Positions 37,901 to 46,987 of a stretch of 64,000 nucleotides of DNA are shown here, in pieces. A program made the position numbers and the translations under genes. Each line of letters opens with the position of its first letter. Position 1 is the first letter of the stretch. Location: the NCBI GenBank assembly GCA_016713585.1, contig JADJOV010000003.1, forward strand, positions 122,887 to 186,886. The letters run 5' to 3'. The notes under the pieces were generated by a model. It searched no databases, had not been told where the DNA came from, and was given only the letters and a program-made list of their open reading frames with translations. Source of the DNA: Bdellovibrionales bacterium. Lineage in GTDB: Bacteria; Bdellovibrionota; Bdellovibrionia; Bdellovibrionales; Bdellovibrionaceae.

Positions 37901-37979
37901 GGATATCTCTGACAAATCGAGTCCCTCGACTCTTTGTCCTTTTCAAATCAAGGTATTTTGAAGATCGGTGGTTTTTCAT
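34974..37979 (-). CDS. Large exported surface protein, tail-fibre-like repeats plus DUF1566
   Basis: A 1001-residue protein with an extended signal peptide (residues about 24-42, ending GQAKA). A conserved N-terminal beta domain (ITYQGRLIDPNGNPV) is followed by low-complexity Gly/Ser/Thr beta repeats, a VARGGTGQASYGNTSVLVSN segment, and three copies of a VGIGTT-x-P motif at about 500, 570 and 690, as found in phage tail fibres and bacterial surface fibres. Cysteine-rich linkers lead to a C-terminal DUF1566/Lcl domain (GKTDWYLPALSELNILFSNK, YYWSATEYNADGAYVVRFSD, LTRCVRR), which occurs in collagen- or glycan-binding adhesins. Cell-surface attachment is the likely role; prey adhesion is speculation. 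Monocistronic. Confidence 0.75.
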   Translation of the reverse strand: MKNHRSSKYLDLKRTKSRGTRFVRDILGLGLSLLICGQAKAVGAGITYQGRLIDPNGNPVVGKNVQFKVQLRTPGLEDCLLYEEVQTKDLSETDGVFSISIFDGSGNRLDSSGYGLDRIFANKGSFTFASEQCASGNSWIPNTTDGRRIQLSFNDGTFATGTWEPAPAVAVNFIPMAIEAIQVGGYKANQLLRLADGVPTTGTELNSASWTELLALIGGTTTQYMKAGAPNFTAAPQWNGVPSNANDLVNKTYVDAQVAAGLPNVGTAGTYTKVTTDTKGRITSGAALDESDIPTLSSAGKVSGSALNSGTIGGSTSINSTGNLTTTGTVQGAVAAATQLRVFNGANYVQLAAPSLGSNLSFSLPASDGAAGTLMKTNGLGQLSFGALSAADIPNLDASKITTGTLPVARGGTGQASYGNTSVLVSNGTGTGLTSLNCSLGQVIKFDVSGYAGCGADSAGSGSQWTTTGSDIYYTTGKVGIGTTNPWQALTINGRIALFDANGGNHEIIPNMSVNGSDKTLRFQNAASQSTEGFQFFNGYTSNSLMMIQQNGNVGIGTTIPTGLLDLQSANQTKDRIRLTGQEFYQASNSSADGVALRLGVNRVGNRQLWFADSAAPINSTNTAFRVYTGVGTDHSIIGSISTDGSTVKNLSINPSGGNVGVGTTAPAATLDVAGDVKVGNSSATCSATTKGSIRYNNTTNVLEFCNGSAWGLVQPAACSDPTPDTISFSNEANATTSTLYTSDIQQVTGINCSVTITITGQGSPQYQTCSDASCTTVVQGWTSSPSSITTGQYLQTRLTTDSVGGASFQATLIVGSGATVWTVTNAGGDCTGSPSIGTVCADGTVYAGLSPDGNNKMFTTRCDAGQTWDGSNCTGPRTSLSWNNGTINRLVTGYTSAVTGQTNSAGLSGLSDAGAPYESATYCQTLNINGKTDWYLPALSELNILFSNKIIIRNFDTSGTYYWSATEYNADGAYVVRFSDGNVSFLTQKNVFKLTRCVRR

Positions 37980-38106
37980 ACTGACTTTGTCGGGTACTAA
38001 ATACCAGAACTTTAGTCAGAGTGTCTGTCAAAATGAGATTTCAGCAAAAAAAGGCAAACTTTTGGGCGCCCGCTGTTTCAAAATAGGAAAGGATTTCTAT
38101 TTTGAA

Positions 38107-38919
38107 TCAATTCAAGATTTTTTGCACAATGGCGTTTTCGATTTTTCCTTTGGCCATAAACTCAGTTTTGTAATCTTTCGCTTCCTTTTCGGTGGCAAAA
38201 AGGCCCACGCTCACACGAAACCAATTCTTCCCACTGATTTTTGCTGGAATCACAAAAGCTTTGTAACCTTTGTCGGTCAATTCACTCGAGCGTTTTTCAG
38301 CCTCAAGTTTGCTAGCAAAGGATCCAATTTGAACTGTGAATTTACCAACTGAATATTGGGCGACATCCTTTGGAATGCTTGATGGCACTCGCTCAGGTTC
38401 AATATTTTTTGCTGGAGCCTCGTGAATGGCTTCAACTGCTGGTTTCGCTTTTTGGGGTTTAGGCTCGTGGTGGGTGACTCCGTGGCTAGCTTCTGCGTTT
38501 GAAGCAGTTTTCACCTCAGCTTTTGGTTCGTGTTGAGAGACAGGCTTGACTTCCTGGTCTGCGGCACTCTTGGTTTCATGAACGGCCTCGGGCTTTGTTT
38601 CATGACCATCAGTGACGAACTCTTCTGCAAGTTTTGCAATCTCTTCGTCGGTCAGGGATTCAGATCCCGCGACCTTTGCTTCAGAGGCATGGTTTTCCCC
38701 CTCGGATGCAACTTCGCGATTCGTTACCTGTCCTTTGTTCGAGCCGGCAGGCTCAAGGCTCGCCATTTTATGTTGCGTATCACTTGTTTTTCGACCGACG
38801 TATGTTCCCACCGCAAAGGAAAGCAACGAGATAAATAGCACGAGTACCAATTTAACAATCACATCCGTCTTCTTCCCCATTTTTTGACCCCACCATTCTT
38901 GGTTAGAATTTTTGTCCAC
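38107..38919 (-). CDS. SPOR-domain membrane protein
   Basis: A 270-residue bitopic protein: short cytoplasmic N-terminus, one membrane helix (about 16-38, VIVKLVLVLFISLLSFAVGT), a long Glu/Lys/His/Ala-rich linker with repeated HE-TK/HEPK units, and a C-terminal SPOR domain (FTVQIGSFASKLEAEKRSSE, then GYKAFVI and WFRVSVGLFATEKEA). SPOR domains bind denuded peptidoglycan at the septum, so a division or envelope role is likely. FtsN-like architecture, but no FtsN essential motif is apparent. Confidence 0.85.
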   Translation of the reverse strand: MDKNSNQEWWGQKMGKKTDVIVKLVLVLFISLLSFAVGTYVGRKTSDTQHKMASLEPAGSNKGQVTNREVASEGENHASEAKVAGSESLTDEEIAKLAEEFVTDGHETKPEAVHETKSAADQEVKPVSQHEPKAEVKTASNAEASHGVTHHEPKPQKAKPAVEAIHEAPAKNIEPERVPSSIPKDVAQYSVGKFTVQIGSFASKLEAEKRSSELTDKGYKAFVIPAKISGKNWFRVSVGLFATEKEAKDYKTEFMAKGKIENAIVQKILN

Positions 38920-38975
38920 TATCCTAGCTCACCATTTTATATTGGCAAACTTTCCCCGTAAAACCGTCCTAGCGG

Positions 38976-38993
38976 TGCGAACTTTTGTTCGCA
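38976..38993. promoter_or_regulatory. Inverted repeat TGCGAAC-TTTT-GTTCGCA in divergent promoter region
   Basis: A perfect 7-base inverted repeat with a 4-base spacer between the divergent SPOR and inositol-phosphatase genes. Its core CGAAC-N4-GTTCG is identical in form to the LexA/DinR SOS box of Gram-positive bacteria. It could be an operator or just a small hairpin. Confidence 0.45.
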
Positions 38994-39040
38994 AATAGTT
39001 GACACTAAAGATAGGGTAGCGTTCTCTGTTGACATGGTCA

Positions 39041-39907
39041 ATGGGGCAAAATTTTCAAAATAAAAAGAAGGTCAGAGTGAATTCCTTTGCGCAAACACAA
39101 GATTGGTCCAAGGTCCTGAAAGTGGCACTAGCCGCGTGTCGCCAGGGGCGAGAGGTTCTCTTAAGTCATTTCGGACGTTTAGAGAAGGTGGAAGAGAAAT
39201 ATCACGCGGGCTTGGTGAGTGAGGCAGACAAAAATAGCGAAAAAGTTATTTTCAATTACTTGAGTGAACGGTTTCCAAGTTGTGAATATTTAGGTGAAGA
39301 ATCTTCTTTTGCTGGGGCCAAGGTCGGGGTTGGACGGGCTGGTCCACAGGGTCGATGGATTTTGGATCCTTTGGATGGAACAACTAATTATGTGCATCGA
39401 TTTCCAGTTTTTTGCATTTCGCTTGCCCTTGAAGTGAGTGGAGATTTGAAGATAGGAGTTATTGATGTTCCAGTTTTGCAAGAAACCTATGTTGCAATCA
39501 AAGGGCAGGGGGCCTTCGTTAATGGGAAAAAAATTACGGTGAGCGAAACTTCAGTTCTAAACAAAGCTCTATTATCAACGGGGTTTTTCCCTGATGATAC
39601 AGACGCCTTGGACGAACAGCTCAAAATTTTTTCTCAGTTGGTGCGAGAGTCTCGCGCCATTCGCCGTCCAGGGGCCGCCGCCTATGATCTTTGTCAAGTG
39701 GCAAGGGGGGTGTTTGATGGATTCTGGGAGAAAAATCTGAAACCCTGGGACGTCGCAGCCGGACAATTAATCGTTGAAGAGGCCGGTGGAATTCTTAAAA
39801 CCTATCAAGGCCTCAGTCATGATCCCTACCAGCACTCGCTGATTGCGGCGAATCCTCTTCTGATGCCGGTTCTGCAAGAACGGATTAAGCGCTGCATTCA
39901 AACTTAA
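39041..39907 (+). CDS. suhB: Inositol monophosphatase family protein
   Basis: About 288 residues with the full family signature: YLGEES, WILDPLDGTTNYVH (metal-binding Asp pair) and WDVAAGQLIVEEAGG. It would dephosphorylate inositol-1-phosphate or a related sugar phosphate. SuhB homologues also assist rRNA antitermination. ATG 39041 is chosen, but the opening allows a TTG at 39029 and a GTG further in, and none has a strong ribosome site. The TAA overlaps the stop codon of the convergent S9 peptidase. The suhB symbol is a family-level guess. Confidence 0.8.
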   Translation: MGQNFQNKKKVRVNSFAQTQDWSKVLKVALAACRQGREVLLSHFGRLEKVEEKYHAGLVSEADKNSEKVIFNYLSERFPSCEYLGEESSFAGAKVGVGRAGPQGRWILDPLDGTTNYVHRFPVFCISLALEVSGDLKIGVIDVPVLQETYVAIKGQGAFVNGKKITVSETSVLNKALLSTGFFPDDTDALDEQLKIFSQLVRESRAIRRPGAAAYDLCQVARGVFDGFWEKNLKPWDVAAGQLIVEEAGGILKTYQGLSHDPYQHSLIAANPLLMPVLQERIKRCIQT

Positions 39908-42014
39908 TAGGCTCCGTGATAGACGCCATCTAAAAGTAAAACAAAAGCGAAGTCAGTCGCTCGTTCTTTGAGACTGTTGTAGCGCCCTGAGGCACCGCCA
40001 TGGCCCGCGCTCATATTTGTTTTGAGAAGAATCAGATTTGAATCTGTTTTGAGTTCCCGTAATTTGGCCACCCACTTGGCTGGTTCCCAATACTGAACCT
40101 GGGAATCATGGAGGCCCGTGGTGACAAACAGGTGTGGATAGGATTTTGGCGACGTTGTCGTAGGAGAATAGCTTAAAATATATTCGTAATATGTTTTCTC
40201 ATTTGGATTTCCCCATTCATCATATTCGCTTGTAGTCAGCGGAATAGACTCGTCCAGCATCGTGGTGATCACGTCCACAAAGGGAACCGCGGCCACAATT
40301 CCTCGGTAGAGGTCTGGGCGCTGATTCATGACCGCACCCATCAGGAGGCCGCCGGCGCTGGCCCCATAAGCATAGATTCTCCGAGGGTCTGCATACTTGA
40401 GGCTAATCAGAGCCTCGGTGCAATCGATAAAATCGTTGAATGAATTTTTCTTATGGAGACCTCGGCCGTCATCATACCAACTTCGCCCGAGTTCAGAGCC
40501 ACCGCGCACATGAGCAATCGCATAGACAAAACCACGATCGACAAGACTCATAATGGTTTGGCTAAAGAGTGGGTCCGAGGACGCACCGTAGGCTCCGTAT
40601 CCATAAATAAAAAGAGGGTTTTTGCCATTGGCGGAAACATCCTTTCGCATGAGCAACGAAACTGGAATCTTAGTGCCATCCCGGCCCTGCACCCATATTC
40701 TTTCAGTTCTATATAGTTCTTGATTGTAAGTTGGAACTTCTCGAGTCTTAAGCCGTTGAGACGTGAGCTTCTTCATGTCAAAATCAAATGTTGTCTCTGG
40801 GATTCTCATGGATTCATAATCATATCGAACAAGCTCGGACTCGAACTCTGCGGCGCTGTGAACGCCGACCGTATAACTTTGATCTGTGAATGGGATCAAC
40901 GAGCTGACTAAGGTTTTTCGATCGTAAATTCGAATTTGGTCAAGGCCATTTGTTTTTTCACTGACTACCAAATAATTCTTGAAAACGGTCAAGCTTGTAA
41001 TCAAGGTGTCCGCGCGATGAGGTATGATTTCTTTCCATGTCGACCTGTCGCTGGACGGTCGCATTAATTCAAAAACGCGAAAATTTTTGGCTTTCCAATT
41101 AGAGACAACATAGAATCTGTCCCTGCCATCTTGGACCTCATATTCATGTTCGCGCTCTCGATCTAAAAAAATCTGAAAAGGGCGTTCAGGATATTTTGCC
41201 TCTAGATAGCGAATTTCAGTCGTGAGAGTGCTATTCGAAGCAATATATATAAACTTCTTCGAAACCGACTGATAGAGAAAGACTCCGAAAGTTTCGTCTT
41301 GTTCAAAATAGACAAGCTTCTTTTCTCCGCTTTTTATGTTGAGCCGATAGATTTTCTCGGAGCGAAGAGTCTTGGGATTTTGTTCCGCATAAAAGACAGT
41401 TTCGTTATCGGCGGCCCAAACCAAATTGGCCGTGATATTTTGAATTCTCAATGGAAGAATTTTTCCAGTCACCAGATTTTTGAATTCAAAATCAAAAAAT
41501 CTTCTTCCCTTCGTGTCAATGCCAAAAGCCATAATTTCTTGATTTGGACTGATGATGGGCGAGGTCGACTGAAAAAAGTCATGCCCCTTGGCTCGTTCAT
41601 TCCCGTCAATTAAACTTGTTCGCCGGAAGTCGGCGCAGATCTGAGTCGTCGGAGAAAGACTGGATACTGGCCCCCTGGAACGTGCTTTACCCAATATTCA
41701 AATGGGCCTTTCTTGACGCGAACACTGGCATCATCTTCTTTGGTTCGCCTTTTCATTTCTTGAAATAGAGTTTCTTCAAGAACTTTAACCGGGGCCAAGG
41801 TTCTTTCAGTCAAGCTATTTTCCGCTTCCAAGTGAGCAATCACTTTTGGATTTCCACGATCCTTGAGCCAAAAATAGTTGTCAATTCGAAGATTATCAAA
41901 CTTTGTTAGATGATGGGGGACTTTATCAGGCTGAGGTGCATCTTGGGAAGATTTATGCACGCAGCCACCTAAGGCAAGGGATACCGTCATTATCAACAGA
42001 ATTTGAGAACACAT
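39904..42014 (-). CDS. S9A prolyl oligopeptidase / protease II-type lipoprotein (one indel)
   Basis: Serine peptidase cleaving after Pro or basic residues in short peptides. Lipoprotein signal at the N-terminus (VSLALGGC). A beta-propeller occupies about residues 60-430. The alpha/beta-hydrolase domain has IYGYGAYG, AHVRGGSELG, YAYGASAGGLLMG (nucleophile Ser), a late Asp and MSAGHGGASGR (His). The frame breaks at 41612-41614, where the T run (minus strand) is one base short. Correction joins SGEQV to LIDGN and gives 703 residues, normal for the family. GGAGA precedes the ATG at 42014. The lipid anchor suggests a periplasmic or outer-membrane location, unlike cytoplasmic protease II. Confidence 0.88.
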
Positions 42015-42104
42015 TGAGTCTCCATTTTAGTTTGTTGGGTTTGTTTGGTTAGCTTTTGACCCATGACTGCATACGATCTAATGAGTAGAGCGAATGAGTA
42101 TCCC

Positions 42105-42122
42105 TTTGTCAATTGCGACAAA
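42105..42122. promoter_or_regulatory. Inverted repeat TTTGTC-AATTGC-GACAAA
   Basis: Perfect 6-base arms around a 6-base spacer in the 172-base gap between the divergent S9 peptidase and OFA transporter genes, 65 bases before the transporter start. Possible operator. The similar arms CGACAAG/CTTGTCG recur in the nosZ control region at 50260-50276. Confidence 0.4.
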
Positions 42123-42186
42123 TGGTGATAGAAGCCCGCTATTAACCAAGTTGAAGAGCTGACGGACGAGCGGCAAAGGATTTATT

Positions 42187-43545
42187 GTGATCTCTAAAAT
42201 TAAAAAGTATTTTGAAAAATCCAGTAGCGAGATTGGTGGGGACTTTAATCGCTGGAGAATACCACCAGCGGCCCTGGCAATTCACCTTTGCATCGGGCAG
42301 GCTTACGCTTTTAGTGTGTTTAATCTTCCGCTGACAAAGATTCTAGGAGTCACGCAGTCAGCGCCTGGGGATTGGAAGCTCACCGAAGTCACCGTTATTT
42401 TTTCCTTAGCTTTTGTTATGTTGGGACTTTCTGCCGCTGTTTTTGGCAAGTGGCTGGAAAAGGCGGGTCCCCGATTGGCTATGTTTTTTGCAGCAATACT
42501 TTTTAGTGGTGGGTTTTCATCTCAGCCATTGGTATTCAAATTCATCAGATCTATTTGCTCTATCTGGGTTATGGTATTCTCGGCGGAATTGGGCTTGGCC
42601 TAGGGTATATTTCCCCAGTTTCGACCTTGATGAAATGGTTTCCGGATCGTCCAGGGATGGCCACGGGGATGGCCATTATGGGGTTCGGTGGTGGTGCCAT
42701 GTTGGGTTCTCCATTGGCTGTTAATTTGATGAACCATTATTCGACAGAGACCTCTAATGGAGTCCTTCCGACATTTTTGACCATGGGGACAATCTATGCG
42801 GTTCTGATGATGTATGGAGTTATAAATATTCGTGTTCCAAAAGCTGATTGGGCAGCAAAACACCTTAAGCCTGTCACCGAGACCAAGCGAAAGATTCTTA
42901 ACCCAGCTCAGGATGTACTTGTTGAAGATGCGATGAAGACAAAGCAGTTTTGGCTTTTGTGGATTATGCTTTGCGCCAATGTGACCGCAGGTATTGCCAT
43001 GCTTTCTCAGGCGTCTCCAATGATTCAGGAAATGTTTTCTGGTCAGATAGATGCAAAGATGGCTGCGATGTTCGTCGGCCTTTTGAGTTTTTTCAATCTG
43101 ATTGGGCGCTTTATTTGGTCTTCACTCTCTGACCTCATGGGGAGAAAAATGACCTATACGATTTACTTTGGCCTCGGAATGATTCTTTATTCGCTCATTC
43201 CAGTTTTTGGAAAAAGTGGAAGTGTCGCATTTTTTGTGGCAACTGCTTGTGTTATTATTAGTATGTACGGAGGGGGCTTTTCGACAATACCAGCCTATCT
43301 GAAGGATCTTTTTGGACTTGTGAATGTTGGTGCCATTCATGGAAGACTGCTGACGGCTTGGTCAACAGCTGGGATTCTGGGCCCAACCTTAATCACTTAT
43401 ATTCGTGAGCAACAAATAACCTCAGGGCGTCAGCCTCCGAGGCCTATTCTCTGACAATGTATATTATGAGTGGTTTTTGCTGATCGGATTTATTGCAAAT
43501 CGGTTGGTGCAAGGAATGGTCGAAAGTGTTTCCAGTGCAAAATAA
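42187..43545 (+). CDS. MFS transporter, OFA (oxalate/formate antiporter) family (three indels)
   Basis: A 12-helix MFS carrier. The opening (WRIPPAALAIHLCIGQAYAFSVFNLPLTK) and GLGYISPVSTLMKWFPDRPG segment are characteristic of the OFA family, which exchanges oxalate, formate or other small carboxylates. GTG start with AAAGGA upstream. The frame breaks at three short runs, T4 42514-42517, G3 43425-43427 and T5 43474-43478, each one base short. Corrected length is 453 residues, ending at TAA 43543-43545. The end overlaps the start of the carbonic anhydrase gene, so the two are coupled. True substrate unknown. Confidence 0.82.
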
Positions 43546-44143
43546 AGTTCTTCAAGAGCTATTAGATGGTAACAAAAGGTTTCTTGCGGGGAGCTCTCAG
43601 CAGTCATCGCAAGGTTCCCTGGTCAAGCTGAAAGAATTTGCACAAGCTGGTCAGTCACCAAAGGCAATCGTGTTGTGTTGCTCTGATTCCCGCGCTCCCG
43701 TTGAGATGATTTTTGATCAAGATATAGGAGATCTATTTGTCATTCGTGTGGCGGGAAACATTGTGGCCCCGTCGCTGATTGGCAGTGTCGAGTTTGCTGC
43801 TGCCACCTACGGAACCTCTTTGGTTTTGGTGATGGGGCACACTCAATGCGGAGCTGTGACGGCGACCTTGAATCATATTCAAAATTTTCAGGTTCCAACG
43901 AGCGAAAATATTCACGATATTGTCAGTCGAATCAAACCTCATGTGTATACGATCGCCCAGCATACAGAGATAGACTTCGAGCAAAAAGTTCACAGGGCTA
44001 TTGAAGCCAACGTCAGGGCTTCAGTCAGTCAATTGTCAAGTTCAAGTCGAATGATCGAGGCTCTGGTTTTTCAGAAGCAAATGGCAATTTTTGGAGGAAT
44101 TTTGGACTTGGCGACGGGGCAATTTAAAATTTTAGAAAGCTGA
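43526..44143 (+). CDS. Beta-class carbonic anhydrase
   Basis: About 205 residues from GTG 43526, placed by AAGGAA nine bases upstream. A GTG at 43535 is an alternative. Zinc ligands are visible in CCSDSRAP (Cys, with the Asp-Arg dyad) and HTQCGA (His and Cys). LFVIRVAGNIV and SVEFAAATYG are typical beta-CA blocks. Interconverts CO2 and bicarbonate. Its start lies within the end of the OFA transporter gene, which suggests co-production of a carboxylate carrier and CO2/bicarbonate balance. Its stop is one base from the convergent nosY stop. Confidence 0.92.
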   Translation: MFPVQNKVLQELLDGNKRFLAGSSQQSSQGSLVKLKEFAQAGQSPKAIVLCCSDSRAPVEMIFDQDIGDLFVIRVAGNIVAPSLIGSVEFAAATYGTSLVLVMGHTQCGAVTATLNHIQNFQVPTSENIHDIVSRIKPHVYTIAQHTEIDFEQKVHRAIEANVRASVSQLSSSSRMIEALVFQKQMAIFGGILDLATGQFKILES

Positions 44144-44144
44144 T

Positions 44145-44923
44145 TTAAAAATCTTTTCTGTTAAATCGTCGGACGCTAATTGCGAGTGGGACCAGAATCC
44201 AAAGCACCAATACAGTCAAAGTGGCCCAGTAGCCCCAGCTATTTGTAAAGAAGCGCTGGAGGACACGACCTGTGTAGCCCATCAGGGCCGCGACATCAAA
44301 TTTCATAAGGAGCATGATGCGAACCAAGTCGATAGGGTTGGAGGCAACAAGGACCATAGATGGGTTTTCGAGGGGGTATTCGCGAAAAAAGACCATTGCG
44401 AAAAAACGAGACCATCGTGAACAATCGAAAAATAGAACCACAATAAAAAAGCAGCGCCGATTCCTTTCATGCGGTCGTTGAAGAGGACAGAAATCAAAAG
44501 CCCAATTGAGGTGAAGGCAAAAGTCAAAGCGGTCCCCAAGAGCAACAATGTCACAAGGGGGCCGGTGAGAGTTTGTTGGATAAAAAAGGGCAATGCAGTT
44601 CCCGCGACGAAACAAAGACTGAGAGTGAGGGCAATGGCAATCCATCGTGATACGAAAATTCCCCAGCGTCGCAGGGGTTGTGTGAGCAGCAGCGTGGTAA
44701 AGCCATCTGCGTTATACCAGTAGATCGAAGCATACAAGATGCTAACGATGGGTGTGACAAGAATGACCAAATTCATGAGTGAAAGTGCGGCCTTCATTGT
44801 ATCCCCACCGAGATGTCCAATTGAATAAGCAATGCCAGAAAACATTAAGGCATATAGAAAGAGCCATTTTCCGCGGAGAACATTCATGAGCTCGTATTTC
44901 AGCAAAGTTAAAAATTGAGTCAT
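44145..44923 (-). CDS. nosY: NosY, ABC permease of the nitrous oxide reductase maturation system (one indel)
   Basis: Membrane partner of NosF, supporting copper-sulfide centre assembly through periplasmic NosD. Six hydrophobic helices are visible (for example YALMFSGIAYSIGHLG, GLLISVLFNDRMKGIGAAF and a final TLTVLVLWILVPLAISV). The frame breaks at the run complementary to A6 44401-44406, one base short. Correction reads through VHDGLVFFAMVFFREYP to give 259 residues. The ATG overlaps the nosF stop by 4 bases. Last gene of the nos operon. Confidence 0.85.
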
Positions 44924-45684
44924 TGGCTACCCATCCTTTGGTGGTGACCGATTATTTCAAAGGCCCGCTCTGGCTTTCGTGAAAGCATCATTTTAACGAT
45001 AGCATTTTCAAGTTTATCTTCTCCGGTTTGCTCTCTGAGTTGATCCACGTTGCCACTGAAAGCAGCCTCCCCCTCTAACAAAAAAACCATTCTCTGAACG
45101 AGTTGCTCAACTTCCGTCATAATATGGGAAACGAGCAAAACTGATTTTCCTTTATTTACGGATTGAAGCACAAGCTCCTTGAGCTTGAGTGCTGCAACAG
45201 GATCTAAACCCACCGAGGGCTCGTCGAGAATGAGAATATCTGGGTCAAACATAAATGCCGCGACCGCTGCACACTTCTGTTTTGTGCCTCCCGACATTGT
45301 CGAAAAGGGTTTGTCAAGACACTCCCTTAAACCAAAAATATCAACTAGCTCTTCGCAACTTTTTGAGCGGTCCTCATTTCTGAGGTCCTCGAGCATCTCG
45401 AGGAGATCGATAAACGTCAAATTTGGTGGGAAATTAGGATTTTGAGGCATATATCCAATTTTTCGGCGATAGTCCCATTCACGGTGAATTGACTTGCCAC
45501 CCACAAGAATTTCGCCTGAAGTTGGAATAGTGAGCCCCAAGATGCACTTAATCAGAGTGGTTTTTCCGCAGGCGTTTGGACCGACAAGTCCGCTGACCGC
45601 TCCAGGTTCTATATTCAAGCTCAATCCTTTGAGAACTTCGCGGGAGCCAAATTTTTTACGTAGATTTTGAATTTCAATTTTCAT
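44920..45684 (-). CDS. nosF: NosF, ABC ATPase of the nos operon
   Basis: About 254 residues from ATG 45684 (MKIEIQNLRKKFG), which has GGAG eight bases upstream. An in-frame upstream start at 45717 is less likely. Walker A GPNACGKTT, Q-loop GYMPQNPNFPP, signature MSGGTKQK and Walker B ILILDEPSVGLDP are all intact. With NosY it forms an exporter that works with NosD in building the CuZ centre of NosZ. Lies between nosD (41-base gap) and nosY (4-base overlap). Confidence 0.92.
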   Translation of the reverse strand: MKIEIQNLRKKFGSREVLKGLSLNIEPGAVSGLVGPNACGKTTLIKCILGLTIPTSGEILVGGKSIHREWDYRRKIGYMPQNPNFPPNLTFIDLLEMLEDLRNEDRSKSCEELVDIFGLRECLDKPFSTMSGGTKQKCAAVAAFMFDPDILILDEPSVGLDPVAALKLKELVLQSVNKGKSVLLVSHIMTEVEQLVQRMVFLLEGEAAFSGNVDQLREQTGEDKLENAIVKMMLSRKPERAFEIIGHHQRMGSQ

Positions 45685-45725
45685 TCTCTGCTCTCCAAGG
45701 CTTTGTCGAAAGTGCAAGCATAGTT

Positions 45726-46964
45726 TTAAAGTTCCTGCATCAGAGGCTTCTCATCCTGTAAAGTCTCAGGTGTCAGCGACGGAAATAGGCTCTCAGCCTT
45801 GTCCGCAATATTGAGGAATAGACTTTTGATCAACAAAAAGCTAAAGCTAAATTTTTCCATCATCACCGAAGAAAGTCGAACGGGTCGATAGGGAATATCG
45901 CCCAAACCATCCCGGTCCAAATCGTAGCCTTCGTAGCCGCTCCAGTAATTCTGAAAAAATTTATTATTATTTTGACTCGAATTAGTGCTGGCTTCAAAGG
46001 TATTATTTTTGAAGTTATTATGAGTAAAAACATTATCATCACAATTTCCCATCAGGCGTATGGCCCAACCATTATCGATCAAATTGTTTTCATACAATTG
46101 AGATCTATTTGATCCCTCCATATATATTCCGACAGTATTTTTATTTATCAAATTTTGTGAAATTGTGCTATCTGAAATATCTTTTAAAAGAAGACCGAAG
46201 GCCGCAGGTCCCCACGAGTCCGTGAAAACATTGTCTTCCATCAGGATTTTTTTAGAATACATGACAGCCACCCCAGAACCATTCTGAGTGAAATGATTTT
46301 TCTTGAATTCATTGCGGTTGGAAAACATAAAATGAAGTCCGTAGCGCTGATTATGATGACTCTTGTTGCCAACAATGCGGCTGTCGCTGACGAATTCAAA
46401 ATAGATTCCATCCCGGTGTCCCGTGGTTTCATTGTTTACAATATTCATATCTTCGCCCTTCCAAATATGGATAGCGTTCCCAGATTCAAATTCAACTCGG
46501 TTGGGGCCAAGAATTTTGTTGTCTATTATCGTGCAGGATTTTGAGCCTGCGAGATATATTCCAAAAAAAGAATCTTCAATTAAATTATTAGCAATATAGC
46601 ACTTCTCGGTTTCATTGACATAAATTGCGGCGAGATCGTTCAGGGTCGAGTTCCCAGCATTTTTAAAATGAATACCCACAATCTTAACATTTGCTTTGTT
46701 AATTTGAATTATATGAGTCTGCGGAGTTTGACCATCAAAAATCGGGAGGTCTTCGCCGATTAAATCAAGGCTCTTATCAATTGTGAAGTTCTGGACAAAA
46801 TAACGTCCCGCCTTGATCAGCAGACGGTCGCCGTCCTTGGCCACGGCATAGGCCTCTTGTGGAGTTTTTAAATCACAGGAGGCGCAAACGACAATATCCT
46901 TTGCGAAAACGAAGCTCGTAATCTGAAATATGAAACACCCAAAAACAATTTTAGATACCATCAT
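45726..46964 (-). CDS. nosD: NosD, periplasmic right-handed beta-helix maturation protein
   Basis: A 412-residue exported protein (signal IVFGCFIFQITSFVFA) made of parallel beta-helix (PbH1/CASH) coils from about 35 to 350, rich in N-x-N and G-I-Y turns (FFGIYLAGSKSCTIIDNKI, GHRDGIYFEFVSDSRIVGNK). The NosD hallmark segment DRDGLGDIPYRPV follows. The C-terminus carries a hydrophobic stretch (FSFSFLLIKSLFLNIA). NosD receives a sulfur species via NosFY and hands it to apo-NosZ. In operon with nosL (23-base gap) and nosF. Confidence 0.92.
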   Translation of the reverse strand: MMVSKIVFGCFIFQITSFVFAKDIVVCASCDLKTPQEAYAVAKDGDRLLIKAGRYFVQNFTIDKSLDLIGEDLPIFDGQTPQTHIIQINKANVKIVGIHFKNAGNSTLNDLAAIYVNETEKCYIANNLIEDSFFGIYLAGSKSCTIIDNKILGPNRVEFESGNAIHIWKGEDMNIVNNETTGHRDGIYFEFVSDSRIVGNKSHHNQRYGLHFMFSNRNEFKKNHFTQNGSGVAVMYSKKILMEDNVFTDSWGPAAFGLLLKDISDSTISQNLINKNTVGIYMEGSNRSQLYENNLIDNGWAIRLMGNCDDNVFTHNNFKNNTFEASTNSSQNNNKFFQNYWSGYEGYDLDRDGLGDIPYRPVRLSSVMMEKFSFSFLLIKSLFLNIADKAESLFPSLTPETLQDEKPLMQEL

Positions 46965-46987
46965 GGATTAACACCATTCATGTTCAT

